Assembly: GCA_013398295.1 (NCBI GenBank)
Contig: VZSF01008207.1
Location: forward strand, 1,609,821 to 1,673,820
Direction: 5' to 3'
Length of the DNA: 64,000 nucleotides
Source: Chionis minor
Taxonomy: Eukaryota > Chordata > Aves > Charadriiformes > Chionididae
The notes below the pieces were generated by a model. It ran no database searches, had not been told where the DNA came from, and was given only the letters and a program-made list of their open reading frames with translations. A program made the translations under genes and the position numbers. Shown here piece after piece: positions 41,603 to 60,400 of this stretch; position 1 is the stretch's first letter; each line of letters begins with the position of its first letter.

Positions 41603-43345
41603 ATTTCAAGGCCAGCTGCCGATTCTGACAACTTAAATATCAGTCAGGAAAAATGCAGCAAGTAAGAAATATTCCAAGCATGGATGAATAAGAGAGAAAG
41701 AGAGCAGATCCAAGAACCATCCTTCTACTGCAATATATATGCACAATGAAGGCTGGGCATTTTGGGGACACAGATGATGCTCACCCGAAGAATGGATAGC
41801 CTATTTTCTCTAGGGATTTCACATTTCCATCGAACAAAGGAAGTGAAAAACCCTGATCAAATAATACATATTTTTCTAACAAACTATTCACCATTGATAA
41901 AGCTGTTCACTGAAGGCTCATAAAAATGTGAATATTATTCACTTCTTTCCTTCCATTAGGATGAAAAAGACACCTGATAAAAAAATAGAAATTCAGCTCA
42001 TGTTGTCTCCTGCTTACTCTGCCTTGCGCTGTGAACCTTTGTGTCCTGTTCTCATTCAAAAAGTCCCTCAGAACCAAAACCATGTTCTCTTGACAAGGGG
42101 TATATTTTCACTGTAGTAAATTCACCCGCAGAGAAAATAAGTGGGAATTACGCAGTTGTACTCAGATGAGCTGAACTGAAAATCAGTCACCAAGTGTTTA
42201 AAGTCTAGGCCAACATGAATCTTGAAAAAGAAGTAGGATTTTCACCACCAGGACACTGTCACCCAGACACTTGCATTACAGTTTTTCTCTCAAAATCCCC
42301 AAAGAAGGGGGACTTATGCTGACTCAGCATAAGATAGCAGGAAAAATAAAATTAGCAAAATAAAAATGTGTTTTGAAACATAAATGAACAAACTCCTGTC
42401 TGGTCAAGACTTTTCAGAGTAACTCTGCCCAGTGTCAGTGGGCTAAAGGTGTTGAAGCTGCTTGGGTTACTCTCAGCTGTACACCTTTGTACATCACATA
42501 TAATTGTGATGTATACCTGGCACAAGTATTCATGGCTAGTCAGCATTTTCATTCATAATTGCTGAAATAGAGAGCCGTAGCCCTCTGCCTTGCACCCATA
42601 AGTCTTTTTCACTGTCACAAGTAAGATGTAGGCCTTGGAATATGATAGCATGCACCAGGCTGTGCTGACTTTATTCGTCTGCTGCTTCTGCTATCCCTGA
42701 GAAATAAATATAAAACAGCACTGGAAGACAGCAATTTGAGTGCACAAAAGAGTGGCTCCAGGCATCAAAGTGACAATGCCCACATTTCTGTACCTCCTGG
42801 CGTAGAAACCTGTAGCAATGTAGAAGAATATATGGAAACAACGAACAGGGAGATGACACTAAGTAATGGGAGCCAACTGACTTGTACAAGTAATCAGATA
42901 ACTAAATGGTGGATGGGGTAGCAGATGGAATACCAAAGGAAGGTATGATTCATGCAGATTGATGTTCTCAAATGGGGGCAGCTATACTAATACCTGGGCA
43001 CCTAAAGAAAGCCACAAGACACATGGGGGAGGAACTACCACTAAAATTAGGATGTTGTTGATTGAGTTGCCTAACTGTAGATATAGGTGTGTCTTTTTCA
43101 GTACCCCAAGCTGAAAATTTGGAGCATTGGAGCACAATGTCTTCTTTGACCACTAGATGCCACTGAACATCTTTAATTACAGGCCTGCACAATAAAGTTG
43201 CAAAAGTCACAATGTTTTACGGGAACAATTTGGTATTTCTTTCAATGCAGCTGCAGCAACATAAGCAGCATTTCAAGTAAAGATTCCTAACATCAAAGAG
43301 CAATAATTCCCAGCACAATTTACCTGCTACAAAACCAGAACATAC

Positions 43346-43513
43346 CTGCTTCATCAGTAGTGATGGTGAGCTCATTGCTTGCCTCACTCTTGCCGATGCG
43401 ATTCTTGGCATACATGCGAATGTTGTAAGTTGAGGAAGGATGAAGGTCAATGATAGTGGCTTGGTTCAGCTGGGGGGAAACGTCTTTGGTTCTCTGAACA
43501 GAATCCCAAGAGT
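43346..43513 (-). CDS. DSCAM: DSCAM exon: second half of fibronectin type III domain 1
   Basis: This 168-bp exon, phase 1 to phase 1, gives 56 codons plus one base. It runs from [17 protein letters not shown] to [10 protein letters not shown]. It includes the FN3 F-strand tyrosine region ([17 protein letters not shown]), with the tyrosine corner and the N-R-I-G loop typical of FN3 domains of this receptor family. The acceptor is AAATAG and the donor is GCAG|GTATG. It joins in frame to the short FN3-2 exon at 38195-38265. Confidence 0.95.
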
Positions 43514-45609
43514 CTATTTAACAAGAGATTAAAATAAAACAGAAAAATAAAAGATGATGTCAACATGATCAAAAAAAGCAAGCTGTTAAACCACCTCACA
43601 GAATGGGATAATGCCATTGCGGAGTTAACCCAGATAACGCCTCACTCAGAGAGAAGGTTGGTTGTGCTCCAAAAAGGGGGGAAAGGGAGTTAATAAAAAG
43701 GAATGGAGGGTTCTTAGACTAGCAGAGATGAGGTAGAAAGTTTGGTCCCAGACTTCAGGAGCTCCGACCATAGGTGAGCAGTAAGCACAAGCTCAGAGTA
43801 CTTAGACATGGGGCTCAGCATCCTCCAGGACTGATGCTATTTTCCTGACTCATGTTAGGCTACAGGAACAGTTTAATACAAGGGGAATGTAGAACCCCCT
43901 TAGCTGTTTGCATTTATCTGTACAAGGAGGAGTACATTGTTATTATTCATGCTTAATATTCATCTGTCTGTTATGTTTTTAATAAATTCTCCAGACATAT
44001 AATAGGAAAAAGGATGGAAATTGGCTGAAAACAGTAACCCCTCCATTTCATCCAAGCATTCAATTGCTGCAAACAGTATAATAGAATCTATCCGTTTAAA
44101 GCATCTTGATGTCTTTTATGAGTTGCCATCCTTCATTTCTTTCTTCTTGCAGGCGATGTTCCTCCTTTAACCTCTGCAGCATCCTATGGGGGATGTCACT
44201 GAAGGCTCTACAGGAGTGTTTTACAGTACGGGTCACTGTAGGCAGGATCATGGAAAGCTCAGCAGATAAGAAAGACTAGTTTAAAAATAGAAAGCTCACT
44301 CAGATACAAAATATTTGCACATACTGCGTAAATTTTTTTAAATGAGCTTGCTAAATATGCACAAGTTGTCACAATGCCATCTGCAGCATGGCTGGTTACA
44401 GGGCCTGTTTGCTTGCCCGTGGCTTCTTTTACCCGAAAAACATTTAGGAATCAGACATATAAGTGCTAACTAAATTCTCCTGAATATATTTTTCCTTGGT
44501 AACTGAGTTTGTTGCATCTTCCTCTGTAGGATATTTTCAGAAGCTCTAAAGGAGTTACCTGCAGGTAGCACAGCTACAACTTGCTTTCAGTTTGCTAGAA
44601 CTTCACAGAATTTCTTAAACTTTACATAATTTTAACCAGCAGTTTCACGCCATTGTGTTAAATGTTATATAAGTGCAGAAGGAGACTCTATCTGTTCCAG
44701 TGTACCACGCCAACAGGAATTTAAAAACCCGAGCCTGCTTTGTACGAAGAATATATTAAATTTCACCTGATGAGGATAACAATCTCTTTTAATATAGCCC
44801 ACATATTATCAATTTGCTGAAGTTTTTACTTGATTGTTTGAAATACTGACCTCTGAGTGGCAGGGTTCTGCAGTACATATTAATTGCTGAAATAAAATAA
44901 GCAAATCTGAAAAATTCTTGCGGCTCTTAGTAGATTGAGTAATGACATACCATGGAGGAAGAGAGAGATGAAAACTCAGTCTTCTGTACTTCTAAATGTC
45001 GGTTTCCAGTGTTTATTTATGATTAATGCACGGACTTCAGGAGTTTATTTTGGTACATGTATCCCCTTTTTGAAGGGGAAAACAAACCAACAGGAGCAGT
45101 GCCTCCAAACCAATTCAGTCCAAAGACAAATTAATCAATTTCTCTCCAAAACTTTTTCCAGTTTTGAAAAATGTAAGTGTTAATAAGAAAAAAAGAAAAA
45201 AAAATATAGTCAATTTTGTTTTCTTCTGGCAAACCCTAAAAATATTTGCTCACATCCATATGGTAAATTATTGAGTGAAGTATTAAGAATGACGATTGGC
45301 TCTTCTGTTTTTTATTGTTTTCCAGAGAGCTCTAAAGTCTACTTACCTAGAAAGACTGAAAAGACACAGAGAGCAAGCAGCATTGGGCTAGCAAAAAGAA
45401 AACAAAACGTTAAAAGAAAGAGTGGAATTTTTTAACGTGTTCTTCATTCCACTCATAAAATGTTACACCCAGGCACCTCTCACTGTTCTATAAAAAGCAC
45501 ACTGACACAATGATCTGTGGAAAATTTACGATTTTAGGAAAACCAGCAGCTTTCCACCCCTTTCTAAAACAAGGGCTGAAGCTTTAGGCTTACTCTGTGG
45601 AAGGCAATT

Positions 45610-45810
45610 AGGGCCCATTTGCTCCGCAAGGCTCATTTCGGGGGAGCCGCTGCCCGCTCCCAGGCCCGGGCCGGCGCTGCCACCCGGTGGCCGCTCCCGG
45701 TACTGCACCCACCTGCCCAGCCCAGCCCGGCCGGCCGTCTCGCTGCTCCCGCGGCAGGTTTTGGGGGAACGCCCCCACACCGGGCTCGGTGGGCATCTGC
45801 ATCCTCAGGG
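45610..45810. promoter_or_regulatory. Isolated intronic CpG-dense island
   Basis: About 19 CpG dinucleotides fall within roughly 190 bases, in an intron that otherwise has very few. The composition is strongly GC-rich, with GGCCGG, CCCGGG and CCCGCGG boxes and no clear TATA box. Such islands often mark unmethylated promoters or enhancers. On the minus strand, the sense of DSCAM, a plausible splice donor (CAGA|GTAAGC, last base 45594) follows it. Promoter activity is inference only. Confidence 0.5.
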
Positions 45811-48536
45811 ATGCTCAGTTCACACGTGAGCACAAGAAAGTGCAGAGCACCCTCCTCTCCCTTCAGGTCAGGACTTAAGCGGAACTGATGTCCAGTTTGT
45901 CCCTCAGCTTTCCCTAATTACATCAAAAATAAAAAGGATGAGGAGAGAGGCACAAAGAAGGACCCACATACCTGTTCCTACCTTCAAACCTTTTTGTACA
46001 CCTTTGATGGAGAAGTCTGGTGGCTACACATGAGTAGTTTCAACGAAGGGACAGGTCTGAGCACCACAGATGCCTTTCTGTACAGGCAGGCGTTATATCC
46101 AAGTACTGAAAACAGCCTGAACTGCTGAGCTCCCACTGTTCATACTGCTCCTGCATGGGAACTGGACCCTACAGATGCCACCTACCTATGTCGACAGGCA
46201 GCTCCATGCTCCTTCAGGAGGGTAACTAATGTATTTTTTTTGTCTGATGGCACGGCAGCGGTAGATAGGATACGTGAGGGCAGCACTGTATAGTGAAGTC
46301 CATGCTTGGTATGTGGTCACCTGCACATTCTCTGAAACGGACAAGTTCTGCAGTTTCCCTTCTTGAAAAGTCTAGATGATGCATCCTGCTGTAAACCCAT
46401 TTCTGAGTGCTCAGGTTAAGCAACATAGGTGGAAAATTCTCACTAAACACAACCGTGCAGTTTACAGCTTTACCTTGGCATTGTCAGGCTGCGCCCTGAG
46501 CTTACCATCTGGATTGTGAGTGTTTTACCTGTTTTCTTCTGCCCCTTTAATATCTGGAAAATGTGAGAATTTTTCTTAATTCCATCTTCTTTGTTCTTAC
46601 TTACCCCAACCACCATGTGAAATTTCTTCAGTAACCACCTTTGGCATTTCATCTTCTCCACAATTTAATTAATGACAAAAATTGTATGCAAGAATTCAAA
46701 AACTCAATCTTAGTTTCTCCAAACATTCAGTCTTGGATTCTAAAAAATGATACTTCTTGTTTTTGCAGTGAGATGATGATAATCTGCTCTTTTTAGGACA
46801 TAACCTCTGGTATTTATCTTCATATACAGATAAAGAAATATTTTCCCCAACACCAATTCTGCCACCCAGTATTTTTAATATCTTTCAATTTTTTTACCTT
46901 TATCACTATGTTGTGTCTTGATGTTTTCACCCAATCTGATGGCACTTCATTTGTTGTCTTGTTACTGATTTATCATGCCATATTACAGAGACATAATTTT
47001 GCCATGCAAGTTCAGAGTGATTACCACTTAATCTTTGCATGTATTCTGCATTATCAGTTGAAAACTCTGAACTAACTCTAACAAGGACATTTAAGAGCTC
47101 TGAAGTCCCTTTCCACTACTGCTTTAATCAAAGGAAAGCAGGTCAATCTTCCCAGAAGGGGTTACGCTGAGTTACACGATTCAGAAATACAAAGGAGCCT
47201 ATCAGGCAAGAATGACTTTCAAAAACTGTTCTGGAGTAGGTGGGTGGTTGGATAGAAAGGAAAAGAATCAAAAAGAAAACAAAACCCAGAAACTTTTAGG
47301 TATACATGTTCCTTGAAGGCATCCTTGTCTAGTTGACATCTCCAAAGCTGTGATTCCTGACCACAGCCTCAGTGGGGAATTATTACTTGTAATCTCTCAG
47401 GTACCATGCTCACCTGTACATCATTCATTTCATTTATGAGGCCAATGCAAAAATAGTGACTGATGTCTAAAAAATATTTTATCTAGTAATTAAAGTACCA
47501 CACCAGTTTTGCCTAAGTAAAGCACAAGGGCAATTGACAATGTAAACAAATGGAAAATAGTAAAGATGGGTATTTTTTTAAAAAAAATTTGGAAAATTTC
47601 AGAATTTGATGAATGAGTACATTTTTACATCTCAGAACTAAAGGGAGAACACTATACATGTACTATAGTTGCTTTGATAAATAGAATATTTCACTGATAA
47701 GCACACATAGAGCATTCCTATTAGGGGACTACATCCCCTTACAAATAGTGCAACAAACTCCAACATAAACCAGTACGATATCATCTCCCAGTGTCTTTTT
47801 AATCACACTTAAAATATGTAAACATTGCTCCATTGCAATTTCCTATCTAGTCCCTCCTCCAAACTTGACTCAGGGACAGTGCTTATCAATGTGCCTAATT
47901 TTAAGTATGATCTCACATCAGAAACATTATTCCAAAGGACTGTGAATGCTTTTAGATTTCAATAGACAGTGAACAATCAATAGGAATATTTTCCTGACTT
48001 AGGGCATTGGATTTTTTCTTTTTAACTATTTACCTCATTTGTTTTATTAGATCTTCATTGATGTGACTATATGATGACCTAGCAGAAAGGTATCTGCCTG
48101 CCAATATGTGCCACTGGTCTTATCCTTCAGACTATTTCAAGTCTTTTACTAAAAATTCTGCACAGTGCTTCAGCAAACTACCACATAGCTTTCTTCATCT
48201 GGAAATTCTCATAGCTACCCTTTTTCACTGCTGCCTTTCCAGGGAAGATGCCGTGTACTCCTGTATCAACAGAAAATAACTTCTAAAAATCAGCACAACA
48301 GGAAAAGACAATTTGTAAAGGCAGGTATTTTTCTACAGGGAAAACCAGAAAATGAAAGGAAAAAAAAATCCAAATGGAGAAAAGATAAAAACAGGGACTG
48401 AGAATCAGCTAGCAAAACCACCATACCAGCTGTCACTTAGAACGGCTTGTTTTACAACAAAATTTGTTCCCCCTACGTGTAGGTTTTTCTGGTAAAAGGG
48501 AAAATCAGCAATCGCTAACCTTCATGTTCTTACCTC

Positions 48537-48561
48537 AAAAAAAAAAAACAAAACAAAAAAG
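48537..48561. repeat. A-rich run
   Basis: A12 followed by CAAAACAAAAAAG. Simple A-rich sequence; no retrocopy is recognised next to it. Confidence 0.8.
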
Positions 48562-48723
48562 ACAACAAATGAAGATAAATCTTACTGTGGAAGATTAAAT
48601 AAACCATGGTAAAAATTTCCATCAGGCACTTTCAACTTATGAATTATCTTTTATGATACAAATTCAGTGATGAATGACTATCGACAGGGATTACTTCAGA
48701 GTCAGGGGAAGATTATTTCTTAC

Positions 48724-48852
48724 CTGACTTGTTCTTGCACTCAATATCATAGCCAGTGATTGGGCTGTTTCCATCAAATCCCATGGTCCATCTGAGGGCA
48801 ATACTGCGCGCTCTCACCTCTCGGATTTCTATTTCAGGAGGGTCGGGGGGCT
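48724..48852 (-). CDS. DSCAM: DSCAM exon: first half of fibronectin type III domain 1
   Basis: This 129-bp exon, phase 1 to phase 1, gives 43 complete codons (the first shared) plus one base. It begins [10 protein letters not shown], the usual proline-rich FN3 entry, contains the FN3 B-strand tryptophan in [10 protein letters not shown], and continues through [13 protein letters not shown]. The NKS at the end is a possible N-glycosylation sequon. The acceptor is TTACTCAG and the donor is TCAG|GTAAG. Relative to my memory of the mammalian protein there are conservative changes only (for example [12 protein letters not shown]). Confidence 0.95.
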
Positions 48853-53700
<4,848 letters not shown>

Positions 53701-55617
53701 TTAGCTTGTCTGTATTTGACCAGATGGCCAAAAATGTGAGAAATTATTTTTACTTTCATTTCTGTGTAAGGGAATCCTCTTAAAATTAAAGATGAGTCTC
53801 AAAGGGAACTTATCAGAGAGGAGCTGGGACTGGACAGTGGGTCTGTAGAGACAAGAAGATGTGAATCCAAAGGAAACCCGGCTCCATTTGTTTTGCTGCT
53901 CATAGGACAAATTGTAGCATAATTATAATATACACAGTACATAAAGGTGCTGTAAGTAATAAGCATTCAGATATGGGGCTAATAGAGAACTGATAAAAAA
54001 TTCTTATTCCTTCTGATGAGCTACTGTTTTATTGGCTGACAGATATATGCTCTATCATTTTGTACGACAGTAATGACTATCAAAATGAGGGCTCAATTAA
54101 ACCAGGAGCTGTACAAAATTAAAAGAAAGGCTCTGCACCAAAGAGCTTAGAGTCCACGTATGTGCTGAGTGCGTAGTTAAACTGTACTGAACTGAAAATA
54201 TAATTAAACTGACAATAAACCGAGCTTGATTTGTGTTTTTATTGTATTCAGAAGGTATTTGCAGAACAGTTTGGACATAATTGTCAACTTCATTAATCAT
54301 TCAGGACGCTAAAAATTTTTAATGTTGAAAAAAGAACTCTGTTGCTAGCAAGAAGAGGCTTAAATCAGAAGAATTTTCACATTTTGGAATGAAAATTTTC
54401 CGGAAATAAGAAATAAAAATCTTTGGAGTTACTGACTGCAAACCCCTCAAAACACACCATTTTTGAAATTGGACAGTCTCCTTGGTGTCCTCAGTAGTCT
54501 GCCCTTTCCTTCCTATATGAATTGTCCACCAATGAATAGCATCTGAACATTTGTGAGCAGGAAGGATCAAAGTCCATGAGTCTGTCTTTCAGTGCTGGCC
54601 CTGTTTGGGAGAAGCTGCAAAGCACTGGACAGCACACAGAACTGCTCTCTTCTGAATGAAACTGTCCACTCCTTTCAAAGCATATGAAGTGTCAGTGAAG
54701 AGTCCCTTATCTAAGCTCTTGCGCTCCAGGGCTGCCTCCTGCAATAGCCCCACTCTCCTTGTTTTTATGCATGAACACTTGTCTTTTCTTATCAGAACAA
54801 CTCACTCATTCCATCTGAACTTCTCTGGGTCACTATTTTAAGAAGATGATGTTGGCACCAGATTTGATTTGAGGCCTTCGCGGTCTTTCTTCCTGCATAG
54901 ATTTGCTATTGCTATTGGACAGCAAAAAAATTCCTTATTTGAATGAATTGCTATAATTGTTGTTCTGAAATGTTAATGCTTGGTGGCATGACCTTTTCAC
55001 ATGCCAGAGCTGTTGATGCTTGGATATGACAATATGTCAGGATGTGGCCCTTCCTATTCAAAGGCTTCCTGAACCAAACAAACCTATTTGAAAATTAACA
55101 GGTTTTTGGAGCTGCAGGTTAGAGTTACAAATGGAATGTAATTACAGAAAGAACTCTTTAAGTAAGGTCTTGTGTGAGACATGAGGCTTTTCAGGCACTG
55201 GTATGCATTAGTGATGAAGTACGTCTTGTTTAACTGTTTGGATATTAGGTACCAATTAGTTATGTCAGAGAAACATTCAAAGAGAAGAAACGATGAATAA
55301 TCAGAATAGAAAATTAGGACAAGTCTGATTCTGTCTTCCAGAGAATGAAAATAGCTTCGGTTTTATCTGCTGTCTGCCCAAGTACTAGTACCCACAAGGA
55401 GGTTACTTTCAGAAAGTCACATTTTGCAGCCATCTCCTAATTGCTTCCAAACACAGAAGCTGGTATATGAGACCTATGCAGCTGAAGGCCTGGGGGCCCT
55501 GTATGTGCACTTTAATGTATCCACCCTCATCTGCAACACCTGAAATAGACCAGTATATCCTTTTATGCACTTTGTTCATCAACAATTCAAATGAGTAACA
55601 GGATGTCAAGGAGTCCA

Positions 55618-55870
55618 CTTGTGCCACCACCTTTCTTCGTTCCATAATCTCTCAAACCTCCCGCGTGTCCTTTCCTTCTCCATTTGCTGCACCTCTCCAC
55701 ATCTCCCTCTTTTTCCCTCAATGCAACACACTCTAGTCTTCTTCACCTCTCCATCTCCTCTTCCTGCTGCAATCTCCTCAGGTTCTCACACATTGCCTGA
55801 ACCCTACAGCAACATTTTCCTCCTCCAACCTCATTTCCCTTCCCTAGCTAAATTTTGCCAACCTCCCAAG
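55618..55870 (+). repeat. Pyrimidine-rich tract
   Basis: About 250 bases on the plus strand dominated by C and T, with many CTCC, TTCC and CTCTCC runs but no fixed repeat unit. On the DSCAM transcript it would be purine-rich. It is a compositional feature of unknown role. Confidence 0.7.
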
Positions 55871-57283
55871 TCACCTAAGTGGATTTTATTTACAGCTGCA
55901 GGCTTCTTTCCCATCAGTCTCTCCTACTTTGATTTCCCTGTCACCCTCTGGTGATGGAAGGAGTGTGCGCTCAGCTCAACGGAGAGCTGAGGGGGTGGTG
56001 TGTGCCTCCCCTCAAGTTACCCAAGCTCCCAGGCTCCCTGTGCCCTTGGGCGGGAGGGCTTAACCTTTGGAGAGGTGATCCTTGCGCTGGCAGGTCTACC
56101 CTCCTCCTGCTTCATGGGGTAGGAGCACACAGTGTGCACCCACAGAAAAAAAGGACATTTGGATCTGGATTTAAATCCCATAGGCCTCAACGAGCCCATC
56201 TCAGAGACTTTTTCCTCACTTTCAGGTCTCCTAAACAGTTGTTTACCAAGAGACGCCGATGGGTGACAGTGCCAAAACAAACACCACAACCATCTTGCTT
56301 GCTTTTTAAAAAACAGAGGCTAGTTTATGAAGCTCAATTTTTTTCTAACAAACTTTCTTAATAAGAACAGCATAAAAACATGCAAAGAAAGATGACTTTA
56401 TTCCTTAGATACAGCTTTATCCCTGCTTATCCTTCCCTTCCTCTCATAATCTTCCACACTCATTCCTTATTGCCATAGCAATGCCTCACAGCTAAATATT
56501 TCTCCTTCCTCCAAAGCTGATTTTTTACTCTTTACAATTTATCTCCAATGATCCTAAACCATAAGCTCTTCTTTTTATCTTCCTCTGTGTCAAAAGATTT
56601 CTGGTAACAAAGGCACATTCCCAAGGATATTTTAGGCAACGTATTTCTTCATCCTCCAACTATTTTTAATCAAATTACTGATGCAAATAACTGAGATAAA
56701 TATGCTTGCTCTTTACTGACAAAGTAATCTAGAAAACTGTAAATAAGCAAACTAAATCTGTACTGTATGTGCATGAGATATTCTCTTAGGATATCTTAAA
56801 AAAAAGTGAAGGCATTTAGAAATATATCAAGATGATTCAGATGCCATATTAAGTGTGCATATCCTTTATATCTCTTCAAATATACATTATATATGCACAC
56901 ATAAAATGATATGTATTTATGTAAGAGAATTTTGGAAGGGAAGAGCATATTACTGTGTGTGTTTAAGGAACATATAGCGTCACGTTCCAGGATTTTGGAG
57001 TTGACTTCCCTGTGGCACAAATTCATACAAATCTCTCTCTTCTGGGCTTCTCCATATCTTTCTCTGAAGCATGTCATGTGGCCATTGTTAAAGATCTACT
57101 GGTCAAACCAGGAGAAAATAGAAGCTACAGTTTATAGATTATGATGATTTCCATCTTCAAGTTATGCCTGCTAATGCCAGCATCATTAATCTAGGAGATG
57201 TCTCTGTTCAAAGCTGGGCTTCCATTTGGAAAGCTGATTTGTTTATTCCCGTTCCAAATCAACCCATTGTACTCCTCTTTCTT

Positions 57284-57475
57284 CACAGAATCACAGAACG
57301 TTAGGGACTGGAAGGGACCTCTGGAGATATCTGGTCCAACCTGCCTGCCAGAGCAAGTCCACCTATGGCAGGTTGCACAGGATGGCGTCGGAGACTCTAC
57401 CACCTCTCTGGGCAGCCTGTTCCAGTGCTCTGCCACACTCAAAATAAAGAAGTTCCTCCTTCATGGCAACTCTTA
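57284..57475 (-). mobile_element. Short CR1 LINE 3' end
   Basis: A minus-strand CR1 3' terminus. It reads CACAGAATCACAGAACGTTAGG, then TGGAAGGGACCT, TCTGGTCCAACCTGCC, GGCAGCCTGTTCCAGTGCTC and AAAGAAGTTCCTCC, which are the classic CR1 3' landmarks in reverse. Only about 190 bp remain and the octamer tail has decayed. It belongs to a different, older subfamily than the two young copies. Confidence 0.88.
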
Positions 57476-60400
57476 AAAATTATAGAACTGATTCAGACAA
57501 AACAAGAACTTTTTGTCCCATTCTTGAAGAAAACTGAACCTGGATCTTTACTAAGATTCAGTAAAAATTACTTAATGACTTTCTTTTCTCGGCTACTGCT
57601 GAGTGTTTCATCAGGAGCTGAATGCAAATAAATATGAAAACATTTAATTACCTTGACAAAGACTAGTCTCATTACCCAGAATAAGAAGGCTATAGTAAGT
57701 TAGGTCAAACTTGAGCAAAGTAACAGAAACTTTTGAATCCTTTTGGAATAAACCTTCACAAATCCCTAGAAAATTGAAATTCATGTTCATTTTAAAAATT
57801 ATGTGGGGAACAGAGTTGGGGTGGGGTGGTGGGAAATAACTATTTTTTGTCATAGGTGGAAATAGCCATGTGGGAAGAATGCAAATTAAAAAGCTCCCTA
57901 TCTTTTAATTTGTAATTAAACACTAAGCATCCTTGTAGCATCCTCAAATGATTCTAAGACTGAATCGGTGTGTTTAAGAACTATTGATATCTTTAGTTTC
58001 CAAAAGGTATTTTTCTAGCAACCTGGCTGTGGTGAGAAGAGATGAATACAACGCAGCCAACACTCCTGAGAAAGGGGGTGGAAAAGATGCCAGCAGATAA
58101 ACAAATCTAATGATATAATGATCTGGAGATTACTGAACACAGTGAGAATTTGAGATGGCACTTGGTAACAGGCATTTCCTGGCCTCTGTCAGTTATGTGA
58201 CTCCTGGCATATCAACATGTCTCACCATATCTCCAGTTCTCTTGATCTGAAGATGTCTTCCCTGGCAGAGTATCCTCCCACGTAACTTGGCTGCTTCACT
58301 GGAGCACACTTGAATGAGCCAGTTTGGGGAAATGTCTGACACCATTGTGGGATTTATCTTGCAAGCATCCCTGCCAAGCTAGGCATTGTAGGCTTCCTCA
58401 ATGGAAAGAAAGATACTTCTGGAGTGCTGCTCATCTAATCAGATGAACCGTGCCTTCAAAAGCCTCTTCTTTACACTGATCACTCATGAACCGGAAATGC
58501 CTTGCTCAGTTGCAGAGATGTGCACACTAATGCTGTACTGAGGGAAGATGAACTCCACCTGTTTTTCGTGTACAGCTTCTAGAACAGAGGACTTTGATGC
58601 AGTTTCAACAACCTTGGGTAAAAATAACATTGTGAACAAGGGTAGGAGTTGTGACAATAGAAAAATGTATTAAAGTTAAAATGAATAAATATTGAAAAAA
58701 TGAATTAAAATTCCAAATTAACATTTAAGCCAGATTCAGCATGTCCTTTCATGCTGGTCAGCTACAATGCACTCTCCTGTCCATGACAGATGAGATTTTT
58801 CTATCTCCAAAACAAATTCCCTCTGTCTCAATCCACTTTTGCTCTGGTAAAGAAAGCTCATGCAAATACATTACTCCCATTTAAGGGAGACTAGCTCTCA
58901 CACTATAATTACTTGATTTCTATCTGTTAATTTACTTTAAAATTTAGTAGACTTTCAGGAGTCAGTAAAAGTGTTACTAAAATTCTTCTCATAACTTCAG
59001 TTTTCCCTTTCTGATAAGTGACATTTTTGCTTACTTAAGTAGCATCTCTGTAGAATTCAAATGGTGTCCTGAATCTAGCAGAGAATTTTAAATCAACAGG
59101 ACTGCTCAAATACTTCAAATTAAGCACGCAGTTCCTTGGCAAAACTGTGACCTCTCCAGCAGGTGAAAATAATGCTCTTAGTCCGCATCCTCAAGAGATG
59201 CCCAAGACTAGAAAACAAATTACACGTCTCAAAGGGTGAAAGAAACACATGAACAAATAAAAAAACATCCCATTTTTATGAATACAAGGTATTTTAGCAA
59301 AAATAGTGGACATATAATTGATGACAACTATTTTCTACCAGCATTCACTAATTTTGTAAATGAACTTCATGTTTGTCACCTACTCATGTTCATCTGTTGG
59401 GAACCTCCTCAGAAGCCAAATTCTTTTAGTATAAATATTTTAAAAATTCAATTTCAAATGTTTAAATATTTTGTGAAAGTGAATTTTGAATGCAATATTT
59501 TACAATAATACTTGGGATTAGTAATGCATTTGTTGTGTAAGCAATGCAATTTTCAAGTAGAAATAAAACTGGGTGATGTATGTAACTAATATGACATGAA
59601 TTTCAAATTCAAAAAACAAATGCTTTGAAATTAATTGCTACTGAGGTTCCAGACTAGAGGAGATAATTTCAAACACTTAAAGCTGAGAATTCTAACGAGA
59701 GAAGCAAAAATTTGATGAATTAATATGATAGACTGAATTATTTACTCAGCTTTAGTTTCAGGAGTCTACAGTGTATATAAAATAAATACAGACAATTTAT
59801 TGATAAATACATTCCTAAAAACATTTTTAAAATAAAGCAAAACAAATCAAATAACCTTCTATCCCCAACCTGCCCTAAAAGGAGGACTAGCTTTTTGTAC
59901 AGTTCCATTAATAACTGTTAGATTAATGGATTTCTGGACAATAGGCAAGAACTTCATTAGCAGTTCTATTAGCAAAATAATTCTGTGATGGAACAGTATG
60001 AAGAACAGTGCTGCCATGGCTAAAGAGACTGTGCACAGCAGAAACAGCATCTTTGTGTTTCCATTTAGTGAAGAGTGACATCCATGAGAATTATGACATA
60101 TAAATAACAGAGAGAAAATAAACCCAGTTGTGATCAGTCCATGTCCCAGCTTCCTATTTGCATTATGAATCCCGTATCAAAACAGGAGACTCAGTGTATG
60201 TAAAAGCTGCATTATTATGATGCTAGGACATCCATACAAGGTAATCTTTGCAAAAAATTCTAAAAAAAATTAAATCACTGAGTGGGAAAGAAAAAGAATT
60301 CTGTACACCCTAAAATACCACCACAGCTAGCTATTCCACTGATATAAATGAAGTTACTTTGATTATACATATTATTCAAACATGTGTTTTTCCAAGCTAG

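Larger units (their letters stand above)
43514..48723 (-). other. 5.2-kb DSCAM intron inside FN3-1
   Basis: AT-rich except for the isolated CpG-dense island at about 45610-45810. An A-rich run lies at 48537-48561. Nothing else is recognised. Confidence 0.8.

Noticed and set aside
55619..55954. 111-codon open frame
   Set aside because: It is a by-product of the pyrimidine-rich tract, which lacks stop codons on that strand.
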